DNA of 64,000 nucleotides from Daphnia pulex (Eukaryota > Arthropoda > Branchiopoda > Diplostraca > Daphniidae): the NCBI RefSeq assembly GCF_021134715.1, contig NC_060018.1:12355501-12419500 (forward strand), in the 5' to 3' direction. Below the pieces are notes generated by a model. That model ran no database searches and had not been told where the DNA came from. It worked only from the letters and a program-made list of their open reading frames with translations. Shown in pieces: positions 46,093-58,766 of the stretch (within the stretch, counting starts at the first letter, position 1; each line of letters opens with the position of its first letter). The position numbers were made by a program, and so were the translations under genes.

Positions 46093-49000
46093 TCAAATGA
46101 GTCGAGAGCGGCCAAGGTAAGCAAGTAGTAGGGCATATATTGAACGATACTGGGCAACGGTCTGCACCATAAGCATCCTTTGCTGGCGCAGGTGATTAAT
46201 AAGTTTCGGGACGTCGACGACCTGTTGATTATAGAAAGAACATTAGCCCAATGATTTGATTAGGCAGATTTGAATGATACTCACAACATTGTGATCGAGT
46301 GATGTAAGTAAAACGTCGCAAGCGATGGTGACACCTGTTCGACCAACACCCGCTCCGCAATGAACCAACACTGGCGTGTTTCGGTTCTTACCCAGTGGAA
46401 CATCAGACACGGAATGTCTTCGCACTGTGTCCATCTCCTCCAAAAAACCTGAAATCAATTATTTTTATGTTAACCCCAAACATTGTAAACAAAATATCCA
46501 ATCAAATTTGTCTTACTAAGGAAAGAGGTCACATCTTTGGGGCAACCGTGATCAGCCCAGTCAGAGTATTGAAGATGCCAAATGCTGCGTTGTTGAGCTG
46601 TTGGCAGGTGAGTTACATCTAACTTTGTGATGGATTGACGGCCGGATAGTTTGCCAACCTGCCGCGTGATTTTGTACTAAACCACAACAACAACAAAAAA
46701 GCAACAAATAAAAACAATACTCTAGGTATTCCATGAGCAATGCAATTAGTACTTCGCCAAATTCTAATGTGGCAGCATCTTGTTGCGGCCAATAAATAAA
46801 ACCGCTGTAACCATTCATGCTGCTATTGCTGACGTGGCTTCGCAAAGAGCTGACCGACTTTGTGTTGTGAGTTGGGGTTTGCTGTCCACCGTTATTGCTG
46901 CTTGACGTCGTGTCGGCTAGCATAACGACAACGTAGACGTCACTTTGCCATACCATCTGCCAAAAGTCAGTTACGGTGGATGGCAGTGGACCTTGAGCCG
47001 CAATGTAGAAGCGTTGAGCCGAACCAACAGCAGCGGAGATGTGTGATGCATTGATGTAGCCTGTTCGGTTTTCTCGGCTGGGAGTCAATTTAACCCTATT
47101 CTCCTCGTAGGGCAAAACGTCTTGATACCTAAAAGAAACAACCAATGGTTTAATTACTAATACAACGCAATAATTTACTGAAAACTGTCCATACTGGTTA
47201 CGAGATGCGTTATCCGGGTGAGCAGCCATGCTAAAATCCGCACCGGCTTTTCGTCTGGGAATCAGTTCAAATTCCAGGAGAAGTTGGCCATCAGCCAATC
47301 GGGATTCCATTTCTTGGCGCTAGATGGTCGTTTTTGTAAGAAAATGGCAAAATAAATCCTCTTCACTATAATTTCAACTAATTACTGCTGAAAATTTGTT
47401 GAATTACCAAATGATCCTTGACAAGAGTTGCATCAGCAGGGGCAGCTCTGGCGGGTGAAACCAAGTGATGAGAGTGGGAAGCAGAACTGGACGTTGAATC
47501 ATTGGTACTTCGCTTGGCGGCTGGGGATGACGAAGGCGAATCGGTCTGGACGCGATTGATGACAGCAGAACGAGCAGAGCTACGGACAGGCAAACCCCAT
47601 TTTCTCCTGGGTTGGGAAGCAGTTTGTGCGGATGTGGACGGAGAGAGATTCGGCTGGCTTCCGGGCTGGCGTAAGGGAATATTTTGATAGATGGGCTCGC
47701 CGTTTCGCAATGTGGCAGAAACTTCTGTCTGGGCTTGAGTAACTGGTAAATGGCTCATCGATCCTGAATTGACCGGTGCCACTCCATTAATAACGGCCAC
47801 TGCCAAGTCTGGGCTACTATTACTGCCAACTTTGCTATAAGGGTAAGGCGGAGGGGGTTTGTACATTTTCATCATCTGCATCTGCTGTTGGGCACTCTGT
47901 TGTTGCTGTGTCTGAAAAGGTGCAGGAGCGGATGGCTGAACAGCTACAGCTGCTGGTTGTTGTACTGGTTGCTGGACTGGAGGAGTCGGATTGAGAAGCA
48001 ATTGCGCGATATCGTCGCCGTACTTGACTCGAACGGCAGTTTCATAATCAGGTGCAGGACGGTAAGCCGGCAATAAAGCGCGTAAATTTTGTTGAGAGGC
48101 AGCAAGTGATCCAGCACCTGATGCGAATCCTCCACCACTGCCCGCAGTGCCAGCTAACAAATGCGTTTGTGCTTGAGCAGGATTTAAAACTGTTAAAGTA
48201 GGTGATGAAATTGAGTGTGGTAGGGCTCGAACGCTTCCTAAGCTATCAATGCGATATTCGGCCATTGCACTGGAACTCCTGGGCTCTGCAGATTCAAACA
48301 TTGAAGTGGATGGGACCAGATTGCTGTTGACAGTGGCACTGTTTGATTCCAAGTTTAAACCAGCTATCCCCATGTCTATATCTTTGTCTTCGGTCGCTTG
48401 GGATTGCAGGGACTGGAGAGTTAACAACGTTTGTTTGTAGAAGGTATGCTAAAAAGCAAACCGGATCACAATTAGAATGTTTTCATTAAAATATCGAGTA
48501 ATTTAAGTAGACCCTACTTGAAGAACAGCTAATTTCCAGACATAACGGGCTGCTTCAGGATCATCGAAATAAAAGTTAACATTTTCTTCGCTACGTTGGC
48601 ATTCGATACCAAACATTCTCTTTTGATTCAGCAGGTTTGTTATATCGTCCCACCTAGCAAGTTTGAAAACTTGAAAATACCGTAAAGAGAAAACAACACG
48701 ATCGACAGCGCTACCTGTAAAAAACAACTCGCTCCGTATTGTTACGCATCACCAAAATTCCTTGCAACGACGTAGCAACCAGTGCCTCGCCTGCTGGTTC
48801 TTCCTGAAAATACAAACGGAGAAAGTTTATAAAGCGTGCATTCAAATCTCTAAACTTGAATTTGAAAATTGGGGTAAAAACCTTTGCTAAAAATCGTTCC
48901 TGGCCGTAACCGTCAAGATGTTGGGCTTCCACAATGTACCAGCATTCGGCTACAGGTTGAGGAAATCCAAGTAGTTTAGAATGTTGCGCAGCTACCGCTT

Positions 49001-49879
49001 CGGTTACAGCATCCAACTGACTTTCGTTAGTCACAAGATGCTACACGGAAAATTTGTAATTAATAAAATTACCGACTAAAAAAAACATATTTTAGGAAAA
49101 TTATTTACTTTGGGAACAAGGACGAATTCTTTCAAGTATTGTAAAGTATGACGCTCAGGATCATGATCCCCAAATTCGGCTAAAATAATTTTTTTTTAGT
49201 TAGTTAGTTGTTGAGAAAAAAGGATTTCTCTGTAATAGATCAATACCTTGAAGTCTGTAACCAGCAAGAACAACAGCCTCATTATAGCTACATCTCAACC
49301 GTCCTTCCATGACATCTGATTTCAGCTGCAGGAAATAGTGGTACCTAGATTTTGAATATGAATACTTATTCAATTTCACAATGTAGCAGGATGTTATGAA
49401 ATACCGAGTCATTTCATCCTCCAAAAGGCTGACATCATTTACATAGTACATGATTCTCAAATACAGATAGGCCTCTTGGGCATGCTTATCCAGTTGTTTC
49501 TTGAGTGGACGATCAAGTTCAACCCAACGTACTCTGCATTAAAAAAAAGGTGTATGTTAGCAACATATTTTTTTAGAAAAATATCATGGGCTAATAAACC
49601 TTGGGTATGACTTTTGACTGACATAGCGTAATCCAAAAAATTCAGGCTGTAAACAGGCAATAAATTAGTGAATATTTCAACTTTTGCTCTTTAAAAATTT
49701 GATACCTGGTTGAGCCCCAGACGTTGACAAACATTATCGAGGCAATCATAGCCAAGACTATCTGCTGAAAGAGTGCATTCCACAATACTATTATCAAGAA
49801 GTTCTACACAAATAACAAAAACTGTTTTGGTCACAACATTGTACTGCTTGCTTTTCTTCAATCTCAGTTTAAAAGGCAT
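46093..49879 (-). CDS. Pez: Pez-type FERM protein tyrosine phosphatase (PTPN14/PTPN21 family)
   Basis: A multi-exon gene from ATG at 49879 (MPFKLRLKKSKQYNVV, matching PTPN14 MPFGLKLRRTRRYNV) to TGA at 46093 (ending GRSRLI, as in PTPN14). An in-frame extension upstream to 49900 begins with GTG and is not used. Order: FERM domain (about residues 1-330: VRWVELDRPLKKQLDKHAQE, RLRCSYNEAVVLAGYRLQ, WYIVEAQHLDGYGQ), a long Ser/Gln/Pro-rich linker with KPPPPYPYSK (a PPxY motif that binds WW domains), then the PTP domain (ENRVKLTPSRENRTGYINAS; QGPLPSTVTDFWQMVW; HCGAGVGRTG). Pez dephosphorylates tyrosines at cell junctions and acts in the Hippo pathway with Kibra/Yorkie. The WPD loop reads DWADHGCPKDV and the P-loop HCGAGVGR where HCSAGVGR is usual, so activity may be reduced. 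The Q-loop MVQTVAQY resembles PTPN14. Confidence 0.93.
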
Positions 49880-50727
49880 TCTGACATCTGAATTTTTCAC
49901 CTGGTTGTGGAAGGGAGAAAAATATGAAATGGGATGTCAGGGGAAAGCTGAGAGATTAGAAAATTTGAGAAGTTTTGAGAAACCTGAGTGTGCTATCCAT
50001 GGAACACCACCCTACACAGGTTTTGTGCAGTTTCCTGTTTTTCGGGACAATGAGAACAAACGTTGTTGTGAAACTGAACGACTCCTTGCGTAACTTATTC
50101 GCACGGGAATTTTTGGAATCCTTAGAGGGCCGGCACTATTTGTCAAGAATTCGATTATAGAACTTTAATCTCTGGGTAGACACAGTAGGAAAACGTCATA
50201 CCGACAATCAAATCACCTTTAGTTCACCTGATTTTTCTAACACAACAATATTAAATAATAATAAACAGCAATCATTTGTTCTTAACAGCGTTGCTTGCGG
50301 CTAATTGGAAAAGCAATTTATATTTAAAAAGAAACTACATTTGATACGATTGTGATCGTACGCAATACAATTTCATTATTTTTAATTTCTAAATTTTCTA
50401 TAAAACTGTTTTATTACTTTGCGAAATAATATCGAATAGCCTACGATGCTGAGTTGCATCTCGAAGCAGTCGACGTTTACATAACTTTAAATGATTTTTT
50501 CTTAGTCGAGCAAATCGAAGATTCTAAAGAATAATTGTATTTAATTTTTTTGCAAGTTCAGTCTAGTTGAAAGTTAGTTGAAATACGGAGCTGCAAATAA
50601 CTCCCCTTTATAGTACAGAAATCGCTGGTCATTGACAGGTAGCTTAAGCATTTTTTGGCTTCTTGATTGTTCATTATAAATTCAACAATGATCTAATCTT
50701 ACATTTTCAATTTTTTAGAAACCTAAA
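49880..50727. promoter_or_regulatory. Divergent promoter region of Pez and SMIM12
   Basis: 848 bp between the start codons of two genes that point away from each other. It probably holds both promoters and non-coding 5' exons; an acceptor (TTTTTTAG) just before the SMIM12 ATG suggests a spliced leader exon upstream. No TATA box is obvious. Confidence 0.4.
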
Positions 50728-51009
50728 ATGTGGCCTGTTCTAATGAATATGCTACGGGTAAATGCACCGTATATTACGTTACCGTTTGCTGCCATTATCG
50801 GAGTTATTGGATATAATATCGAACGAATAATATCTGATAGAACAACACCATTTAAAAACAGTGTAGAGGAGCAGAGGGATGAGAGAATGCTTAAAAATCT
50901 TGAAAATGTTGATGCTAAAGAAATGGAAAGCTTGAAGGAGAAAAAGTTTGTTCCTCGAACAATATTTGAAAAAAATGTCTCCCCTTCACTACAGACTAAA
51001 AATACATAG
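50728..51009 (+). CDS. SMIM12: Small integral membrane protein 12
   Basis: A single coding exon of 93 residues (human SMIM12 is about 92). It starts MWPVLMNMLRVNAPYITLPF, close to human [20 protein letters not shown]. One transmembrane segment spans roughly residues 14-33 (YITLPFAAIIGVIGYNIE), followed by a charged tail with SLKEKKFVPRTIFEKN (human SLKDKLEFAPKAVLNRN). Function is unknown. AATAAA lies near 51187. The gene is convergent with SdhB. Confidence 0.93.
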   Translation: MWPVLMNMLRVNAPYITLPFAAIIGVIGYNIERIISDRTTPFKNSVEEQRDERMLKNLENVDAKEMESLKEKKFVPRTIFEKNVSPSLQTKNT

Positions 51010-51662
51010 TGCTCTTTTTTAGTTTAGGATTTAGGCTTTGTGATAGTAAAAAAAAGGTAATTACATTTGTATGATGTATGCAATTGTTCACCATAAAAAT
51101 TTCAAGATTTTCAAGTTAACATTTTCTTCGCATCGATTCCTTTCTTGACTCGTAATCTAAATTATTCAACGCTTAATGCGAGTAAAATAAATTAAAGAGA
51201 CAGCAAAGCACACGGCTTACGGGATCAACCGGATCAGATGTCACTAGAAAGCCGAGTAGCTACTATTTGAATACCATTTTGCAAACCAATTTCATTTTCT
51301 ATGGCTCAATAAATTATTACATAACGATCGCACGGTTACAGGTAACCTGAAGAAATCTGCTCTGGCATCAAGTTCCACCTCACTAAGATGTATGAAACGA
51401 CTTCAGTTTAAACTGAACGCGGCGGACAAGGCATCATTATAGCAAAGCGATGGGCAACGAATATGAACAAAATTATTTACGTGGTCTACAGTCTTTTAAT
51501 TTGATGACTCCAGATGAAACACATCCAAAATCTTATATTATTTCTCGTTCATAACTACAGGAGAATAGGGCAAAGTGTGTCGTTTTAGGTTGTAAAATAA
51601 ACGCGGAGCTGAAATCAACTACACCCCTTCTCAAATTGCGAATGTGCGCGTGATAATTTTCC
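51010..51662. other. Convergent 3' regions of SMIM12 and SdhB
   Basis: 3' UTR sequence from both sides and no coding frame of note. Confidence 0.5.
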
Positions 51663-52808
<1,146 letters not shown>

Positions 52809-53103
52809 GTTTAGGAAAAGTAGGAATTACAAAATCAAAACGAATAATACCAACACTATTTTTCCCAGCTGTACTACTAGCAGCTGATTGAGAACAAGAC
52901 CGTATATCGTCGTCGGATCGGAAATTTTGTGATTTTCCCTTTTTCCTTTTTCAACTCGGCGTTGCATTTCTTCTATATTCATTATTTTCAAAATCTGGCA
53001 ACTAAAGTGCATCGTCTGCTAAGAAATAATCACAAATCACAATGTGATGTGATTCCGTCCGTCTATTTTTTATTTTTGCAAAGTTTACAGAGCGAAATTT
53101 CTA
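52809..53103. promoter_or_regulatory. Bidirectional promoter between SdhB and PUSL1
   Basis: Only 295 bp separate the two ATGs, so both promoters must lie here. Both genes serve basal functions (respiration and RNA modification). No TATA box is evident. Confidence 0.5.
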
Positions 53104-54149
53104 ATGCAGCGTTATCTCATTAAATTCTCGTATTCGGGAACGCGCTTTCGGTATGTTAATATAATCATAGAATTATATGTGACCATATGTAAAAAAATAA
53201 CGAATCTTACATTTCTCAGGGGGTTACAAAGACAGCCTGGAGAAATATACAACGATGAAATTCCGTACCGAGCTTCAATTCAGACAATTTTGGAAAAAGG
53301 AATTTTAAGATTCCTTCAACACAAAAAGTCAGCTACCTCCTTTGAACCTGGTGTCCAGTTCTCAAGCCGGTAAAAATATCCTGTAATCTTCGCTTATAGT
53401 AATATGAAGATTAATTTCCTGTATTGAACAGTACAGATCAAGGAGTGCATTCATTTTGCAATTTAGCTCATGTTGACTTGGAGCTTCTGAAGAATGGTAG
53501 TTGCATCCCACCACGCACCCTCCAGAAAACTTTGCATGTGTTCTGTCAAAAATCTGACATCAATCTTACAGTGAATAATGTGGAAGCTGTGCCATCAACT
53601 TTTCATGCAAGATATTCAAGTTATTCGAGACACTACCTTTACAGAATTGGTGTAACCCCAGAGGATGTTAAGTGTCATCCTGTCATTGAATGGAGAAAGT
53701 GCTACTTCATAGAGAAACCTTTTTGTTTGGACAAAGCTATTGAAGTCTGCAAACTATTTGAAGGAACTAAAGATTTCGCGTCATTCTGTCACGGCATCAG
53801 CGGGAGACCACCGGGGTACCCTACTGTTCGAACAATAGATGCTTTCCATATCAAACCTGGAAGGCCTTTGTTTGATCCTTTATACGATCCTTTGTATTCG
53901 GGCATTGATTTTTATGATTTCCACATCAAATCTCGGTCGTTCATGTACAGACAAGTGCGTCGGATGGTGGCTCTGGTGGTGGCTGTAGCTAATGGTCATA
54001 TCAACCTTGACGAAGCCCGTCAATTATTTGATCATCCAGGACAGTGGAATCCGAAAGCTATGACAGCTCCACCGTACGGATTGTATCTTCTAGACGTTGG
54101 CTACAAGATTCCTCAAGATGAGCAGCCTCAACGAATTATTGAAAACTAA
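53104..54149 (+). CDS. PUSL1: tRNA pseudouridine synthase-like 1
   Basis: Exons 53104-53150, 53220-53369 and 53432-54149 join in frame to 304 residues (human PUSL1 303). It is a TruA-family enzyme. The catalytic aspartate lies in SSRTDQGVHS (split by the second intron). Other TruA marks are FHARYSSYSRHYLYRIG and the C-terminal FMYRQVRRMVALVVAVANG. It isomerises uridine to pseudouridine in RNA; the human homologue is linked to mitochondria. Here the N-terminus (MQRYLIKFSYSGTRF) begins directly with the catalytic fold and shows no long presequence. The last 32 bases overlap the start of DUSP19 in another frame. Confidence 0.94.
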
Positions 54150-54723
54150 GGGACAAAATTTGCGCCGAGTGACTACGCGAGTGACTTTACCGAGTGGACG
54201 AGTATTTCATGAAGGCGACGGAGTTGCAGTGGAGAGTGAACAATCTTACGGTTTTGTCATCGATAACACACCAGATCTACAGGTTGGCCAAGTAGAGGAA
54301 GGCCTTTTTGTCGCTTCTCAAGATGTTGCCAATGATGCAGAATTGATTAAACAGTATGGGATCACCCACGTACTGAACGTTGCCGGAGTTCCATCTCAGA
54401 AATTACTTGACCTTCACTATCTCGATGTTCACATTTTGGACTTGCCCGAAGAACCGCTAAGTTGTCATTTTGCCAAGTGTTTTGAGTTTATAGATGAAGC
54501 GCTTAAAAACGGTCGTGTGCTTGTCCATTGTAATGCTGGTGTTTCTCGTTCTGTTTCAATCGTGGTCGCCTTCCTAATGTGTCGTCGACAAAAGAGTCTC
54601 TGTGAGGCTATAAGTCAAGTCAAAGCTGCCAGACCAAGAGCTCAACCTAATGCGGGATTTGTAAAACAGTTGAAGATGTACGAGTCTAGTATTTTGAACA
54701 ATGATTCAAAACCTAACAGTTAG
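54118..54723 (+). CDS. DUSP19: Dual-specificity phosphatase 19-like
   Basis: An intronless gene of 201 residues starting at ATG 54118 (MSSLNELLKTKGQNLRRVTT, cf. human MYSLNQEIKAFSRNNLRKQ). The frame is open further upstream but has only TTG at 54097. The catalytic loop HCNAGVSRSVSIVVAFLM is intact, with the acid aspartate expected in ILDLPE. DLQVGQVEEGLFVASQDVAN and YGITHVLNVAG are typical of DUSP19. It removes phosphate from Tyr and Thr, probably in JNK signalling. It starts inside the PUSL1 coding sequence, so its mRNA must either begin within PUSL1 or be a bicistronic message. Confidence 0.92.
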   Translation: MSSLNELLKTKGQNLRRVTTRVTLPSGRVFHEGDGVAVESEQSYGFVIDNTPDLQVGQVEEGLFVASQDVANDAELIKQYGITHVLNVAGVPSQKLLDLHYLDVHILDLPEEPLSCHFAKCFEFIDEALKNGRVLVHCNAGVSRSVSIVVAFLMCRRQKSLCEAISQVKAARPRAQPNAGFVKQLKMYESSILNNDSKPNS

Positions 54724-54950
54724 AGTGAAACCTTCTTAATACACGAATTGCCACATGCCAATTGTCTACAATTTCCTAAAATTCGGGTAGTTGGGATCCA
54801 CAAGTATGTGAACATTAAGGAAATAATTTACACTCGGACAATCGGAAATATTCGTGAAAGTGATATTTAAAAAATTAATCATTTTTTTATCAATACATAT
54901 TGAGGGTATTCATTTCATGAAAGGTAATTCACAGAGATTACGCGACCTTA

Positions 54951-57389
54951 TCAAACAATGACTTGTCGTAGTGAAGACATAATCCACGTTGCTAAATCTT
55001 CGTCCTAGAAAATAATAGAAACTCAGTAACTTTATTAGGTTTTGTTTTTAAAAACAACAATTAACCTGCAAGGCCCAGGAGATCATCATGGATTTGCGAT
55101 CTTCTTTGTCTGTCGTCTCCATTTTAATACTAACCGACTCCAAATTGAGTAACCCCTCGTCAGACGGTTTAACCGGGTAGTTAGTATTTTGTCTGTAAAT
55201 TTAAACAAAAGATGCTCAAGTTATATTATCTTTAAAAAAAAGTATTGAGAATTCTTACGAATTCAAAATAAGCTGTATCTGATCCATAGCTCTAATAGCG
55301 GTTCCGGGTAATCTTAGTTGGATACAGGAAGTGAATCGGATAGAATGCCGGTTTAAACCTAGTTCACCGAATGCCTGCTCGGGTTCCATAAGCTTGAGAA
55401 CCTATGGCCAAAACAATGAATAAAAATGTAGGCAGAAAGTATAGCTAAATCAAGTACACTTACGTTGTCTTTCATGACGAGCACACCATGCATACGGCAA
55501 GGTCGTTTCGGGTCTGGTGCGCCAACCGTATCATAGAGAGCCATTTCTTTTTTCAGCAATGAAAGTGATACATCGACAGGAACAACAGGTTTGCATGGAA
55601 TGTACGCCGACTCCCCGTTTGCCGGCATGTAACAGTCGATACCGTACTCTTGTTGAATTTTCTGTTTCAAGAACTCCATTTTTACGCCCTCTCCGTGAAC
55701 AAGGAGCACATTTTGAGGCTCGCAATATTGGATTAATTGCATGATACCCTTGGCGTCGGCATGAGCGCTAAATGACATGTACTGATAACAAATGAATGGG
55801 ATTAATTGACAGATATTTGGCGTATTAGTGAATCCTAATAACTCACCTGAACAGACATTTTCACTTCGATAACTTGTCTGTTTTCAATTTCAACTTTTTT
55901 AGCACCACTGAGAACTTTGGCACCAACCGTTCCAGAGACACAGTAACCAGGCATAATTAACTACGTGGGGAAAAAAGGATTCCAGTTAGTTGAAATAATT
56001 GAAAATATACATTTGTATTATAATTTATCTCTTCCTACCATGTTATTTTCATTGGGTGCCCATTTTTTGAAGAGTTGCAAAGAAAGACCTGCGTGAAGCA
56101 TCCCAGGAGTGGCGAAAACGACCATTGGACCAGGTGTATCGGCGTAACTTTTATCGAAAGGACGGATGTGTTTGAACTCGAACATGTTTCTTTGAACAAA
56201 AGTCTTGCGAATCTTTTGATTGGTCCAGGTGATGAACATTTTGTAGTAATTGTTGGCCTATGAAAAGGGAAAAAAGTTTAAGAGGATTCAAAAGATTAAC
56301 TATTTCAATCGAAGTTACCTTTTCAGTGAGACCCACAGCAAAGTAGATTGGCGCTTTAAGATTCATTCGTTCCCAATAAGTTTCCAAAAGAATACAAAGT
56401 TCTTGAGCTCGACCAAGTGCAAACACGGGAATGAGAACTTTGCCTCCTCTGTCTACACAATCATGTACTTTCTTTAAGAAATCCCGCTCTCGACAGCGTT
56501 TAGAGTCACGGATAGTTGTAGCATAAGTGGATTCCGATATAAGTATGTTGGGTCGGCATTTGTCGATCCAGGCGGCACCCAAGTGTCGATCCGGAGTCAT
56601 GTTATAATCTCCCTAATAGATATATTTTACAGGTATGCACAGAACCAAGATTTCCAATATTAACTTACAGTGTACACCACAGATTGGTTGCCTACTTTGA
56701 CGTGAAACATGGCTGCACCCAACACATGACCAGCATAGTAAGCTTTTATTTCAATTTCTGAGTCTACCTATAACAAAAAAAAATTAATCAAGATATGAAA
56801 ACCCTGGCTGAAGTAAATAATGGTATACTTGAACAGTTTGATGCAGAGTGACAGCAATAACCTTTTTCATGCAATCCTTGATGTGAGCTGAAGTGAAAAA
56901 ATTGGTTTCACCCTTTCTCTCTACAGCCACTTTCCTCATGTCCTCCTGTTTGGCAAGTATAAATTATGCTGTAACATAATACCAATTTGTGAAATGTAAA
57001 AAGAATCTTACCAAAAGGATAGGAGCAATAGCCTTTGTTGGATGAGTCATGTAAATTGGGCCATTATATCCAACCATTTCAGTCATAAATGGTAAAGCCC
57101 CACAATGATCTAGATGGAAATGGGATATGATGACACAATCTAGGGATTCTGTCAAGTTTCCGTCAGCAATGTATGAAAAGTCTGGAAACCGTCGCTACAG
57201 AATAAAAGATTTGGGTAAGGACAAACAAAACTTTGATGTTTGAACAACCAAAACTAAACTTACCTCATCATTGTACCCCATATGCATGCCACAATCTAAC
57301 ATGATATTCTTTCCTCCCATTTGTAGTAAAATACAACTTCTCCCCACATCTTGTCCAGCCCCAAGTGGTGTTACTTTGATATCTGTCAT
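54951..57389 (-). CDS. IntS11: Integrator complex subunit 11 (RNA endonuclease)
   Basis: A gene of about ten exons, ATG at 57389 ([20 protein letters not shown]; human [20 protein letters not shown]) to TGA at 54951. Metallo-beta-lactamase motifs: [11 protein letters not shown], the zinc-binding [16 protein letters not shown] and [12 protein letters not shown]. Beta-CASP part: [40 protein letters not shown] and [10 protein letters not shown]. It is the catalytic subunit of Integrator, cutting U snRNA 3' ends and nascent mRNAs of paused polymerase. All zinc ligands I can see are kept. The C-terminal half is more divergent and somewhat shorter than in human. It is tail to tail with DUSP19, 227 bp apart. 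Confidence 0.96.
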
Positions 57390-57930
57390 AGCTGAATTCA
57401 ATTGGCCTTTTTCAAACGACCAAAGCCTTAATTAATAGTTTACAATTGTCCTTCAAATTTTCCACAAACCTGATTCAAATTTATATCATCAACATTCAAC
57501 AGCACTGCGTGAAAAAATTTCTTTTCTAAATGAAAATTGGAAATAAATATTGCCGGTTACTCTGTTGCCATATTTCAAGCTTTGATCACTTTTGGGGAAA
57601 ATTCGGATTTTGGAATTCGGAATCGGAAGTCGAAAACTCGAAATTGAAAATGAAGACAAGCCAATTTTCTAATCTTATCCCATCTAATTAATGGAGCATT
57701 TATTAATGAGCGTCTAAATTGAGTTTAATACAACGTAACTCCCTTTTTCAATCGCAAATACTGCGCATACAGATACTAACTTACTAAGCCAGTTTATAAG
57801 CCACTAAAGGTCGATCCTGCGAGGAATCTATTCTAAAATCCTTTGTTCCGTAGGTGGGGCAACACGATTATTAAATTCATTTTGTTATGAAAACGACGGG
57901 GAATTCAAAAAATAATAAAAAAATGTTAAT

Positions 57931-57938
57931 AAAAAAAA
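57931..57938 (-). terminator. Pol III terminator of tRNA-Arg
   Basis: A run of eight T on the minus strand begins 3 nt after the tRNA 3' end. Confidence 0.8.
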
Positions 57939-57940
57939 TT

Positions 57941-58013
57941 TGAACGTGCCAGGGATCGAACCTGGAATCTCCTGCTCCGTAGGCAGGCGCCTTATCCATT
58001 GGGCCACACGTCC
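57941..58013 (-). tRNA. tRNA-Arg, anticodon ACG
   Basis: The 73-nt minus-strand sequence folds as a full cloverleaf. The acceptor GGACGTG pairs with CACGTTC (one G-U) with discriminator A. The D arm is GGCCCAATGGATAAGGC. The anticodon arm is CCTGC-CTACGGA-GCAGG with ACG at 34-36. The T arm is CCAGG-TTCGATC-CCTGG. A34 would be edited to inosine to read CGU, CGC and CGA. The A and B boxes are canonical and there is no intron. Confidence 0.96.
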
Positions 58014-58766
58014 TGTACGCAAACGAGTATTTCTTAAAAGTACATAAAGATTAAAGTTCTGGCCTACCCAGGTACACAAAAACTTTTTAGTTTTTACTGG
58101 GTGGATTAAAAATTAAATTAGGGAACGACATTTGTTTGTGAATTTAGGTATGAAAGAACTTATGGAATTTGATCAATTGAGTGAGATGACGCATTTTGGT
58201 TTCGACGCTAGCAAACACGGGCGGGGTTATTTGAGGATATTGCAGATTGCTTAAATAATTTATCTACCAATATAGATTTCCCTGATGGATCACTGACGTT
58301 CATCCACCAAATTATTCATATCTGTGGTGAATCCATCACTGCAGCCAAATAAGGCAAATGTGTCCAAATTTGTTATGCCTCCGAATTCAATTATGGACAA
58401 TTTTGGTCCACAACGAACTTCACTGCGCTTCACTGGCAGACGCTGACAGAGGTCTGACGGCCATCAAATATTTGCTGATTGATTTTTGAAATCTTCGAAT
58501 AGAAAATTTGCTTCTTGTCTTGAAACCACCACAAACAGCGCGATGCACAATAGAGGGGACATGGGACCGATTGGATTCACATATTATTTCAGCGCTAATA
58601 TACTATGCTATCCATCTGTGGAAGAAAGTTTAAGCTAAAAAATCCTATGATTTGGTTGAAATTTAAAATGTTACTCGCTTAAGTTAAAAAAAATATATTA
58701 TTATTTTTTAGTTTAAGAAAAAAAAAACAGCAATCGTCGATCGTCGATTAGTAACAAAATAGTTCT
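58014..58766. other. Intergenic, no gene seen
   Basis: Upstream of the tRNA and downstream of the secreted-protein gene. It ends with a poly-A/T stretch and the words CAGCAATCGTCGATCGTCGATT (58729-58750), whose core reappears near 63244. Confidence 0.5.

Noticed and set aside
49880-49900. In-frame N-terminal extension of Pez
   Set aside because: It begins with GTG; the ATG at 49879 matches the PTPN14 N-terminus.
54097-54117. Longer DUSP19 N-terminus
   Set aside because: It begins with TTG; the ATG at 54118 matches the family start.
57390-57401. In-frame extension of IntS11 by four residues
   Set aside because: The first codon is TTG; the ATG at 57389 aligns with the human start.
57885-58079. 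64-codon frame across the tRNA-Arg
   Set aside because: It only reads through the tRNA gene.
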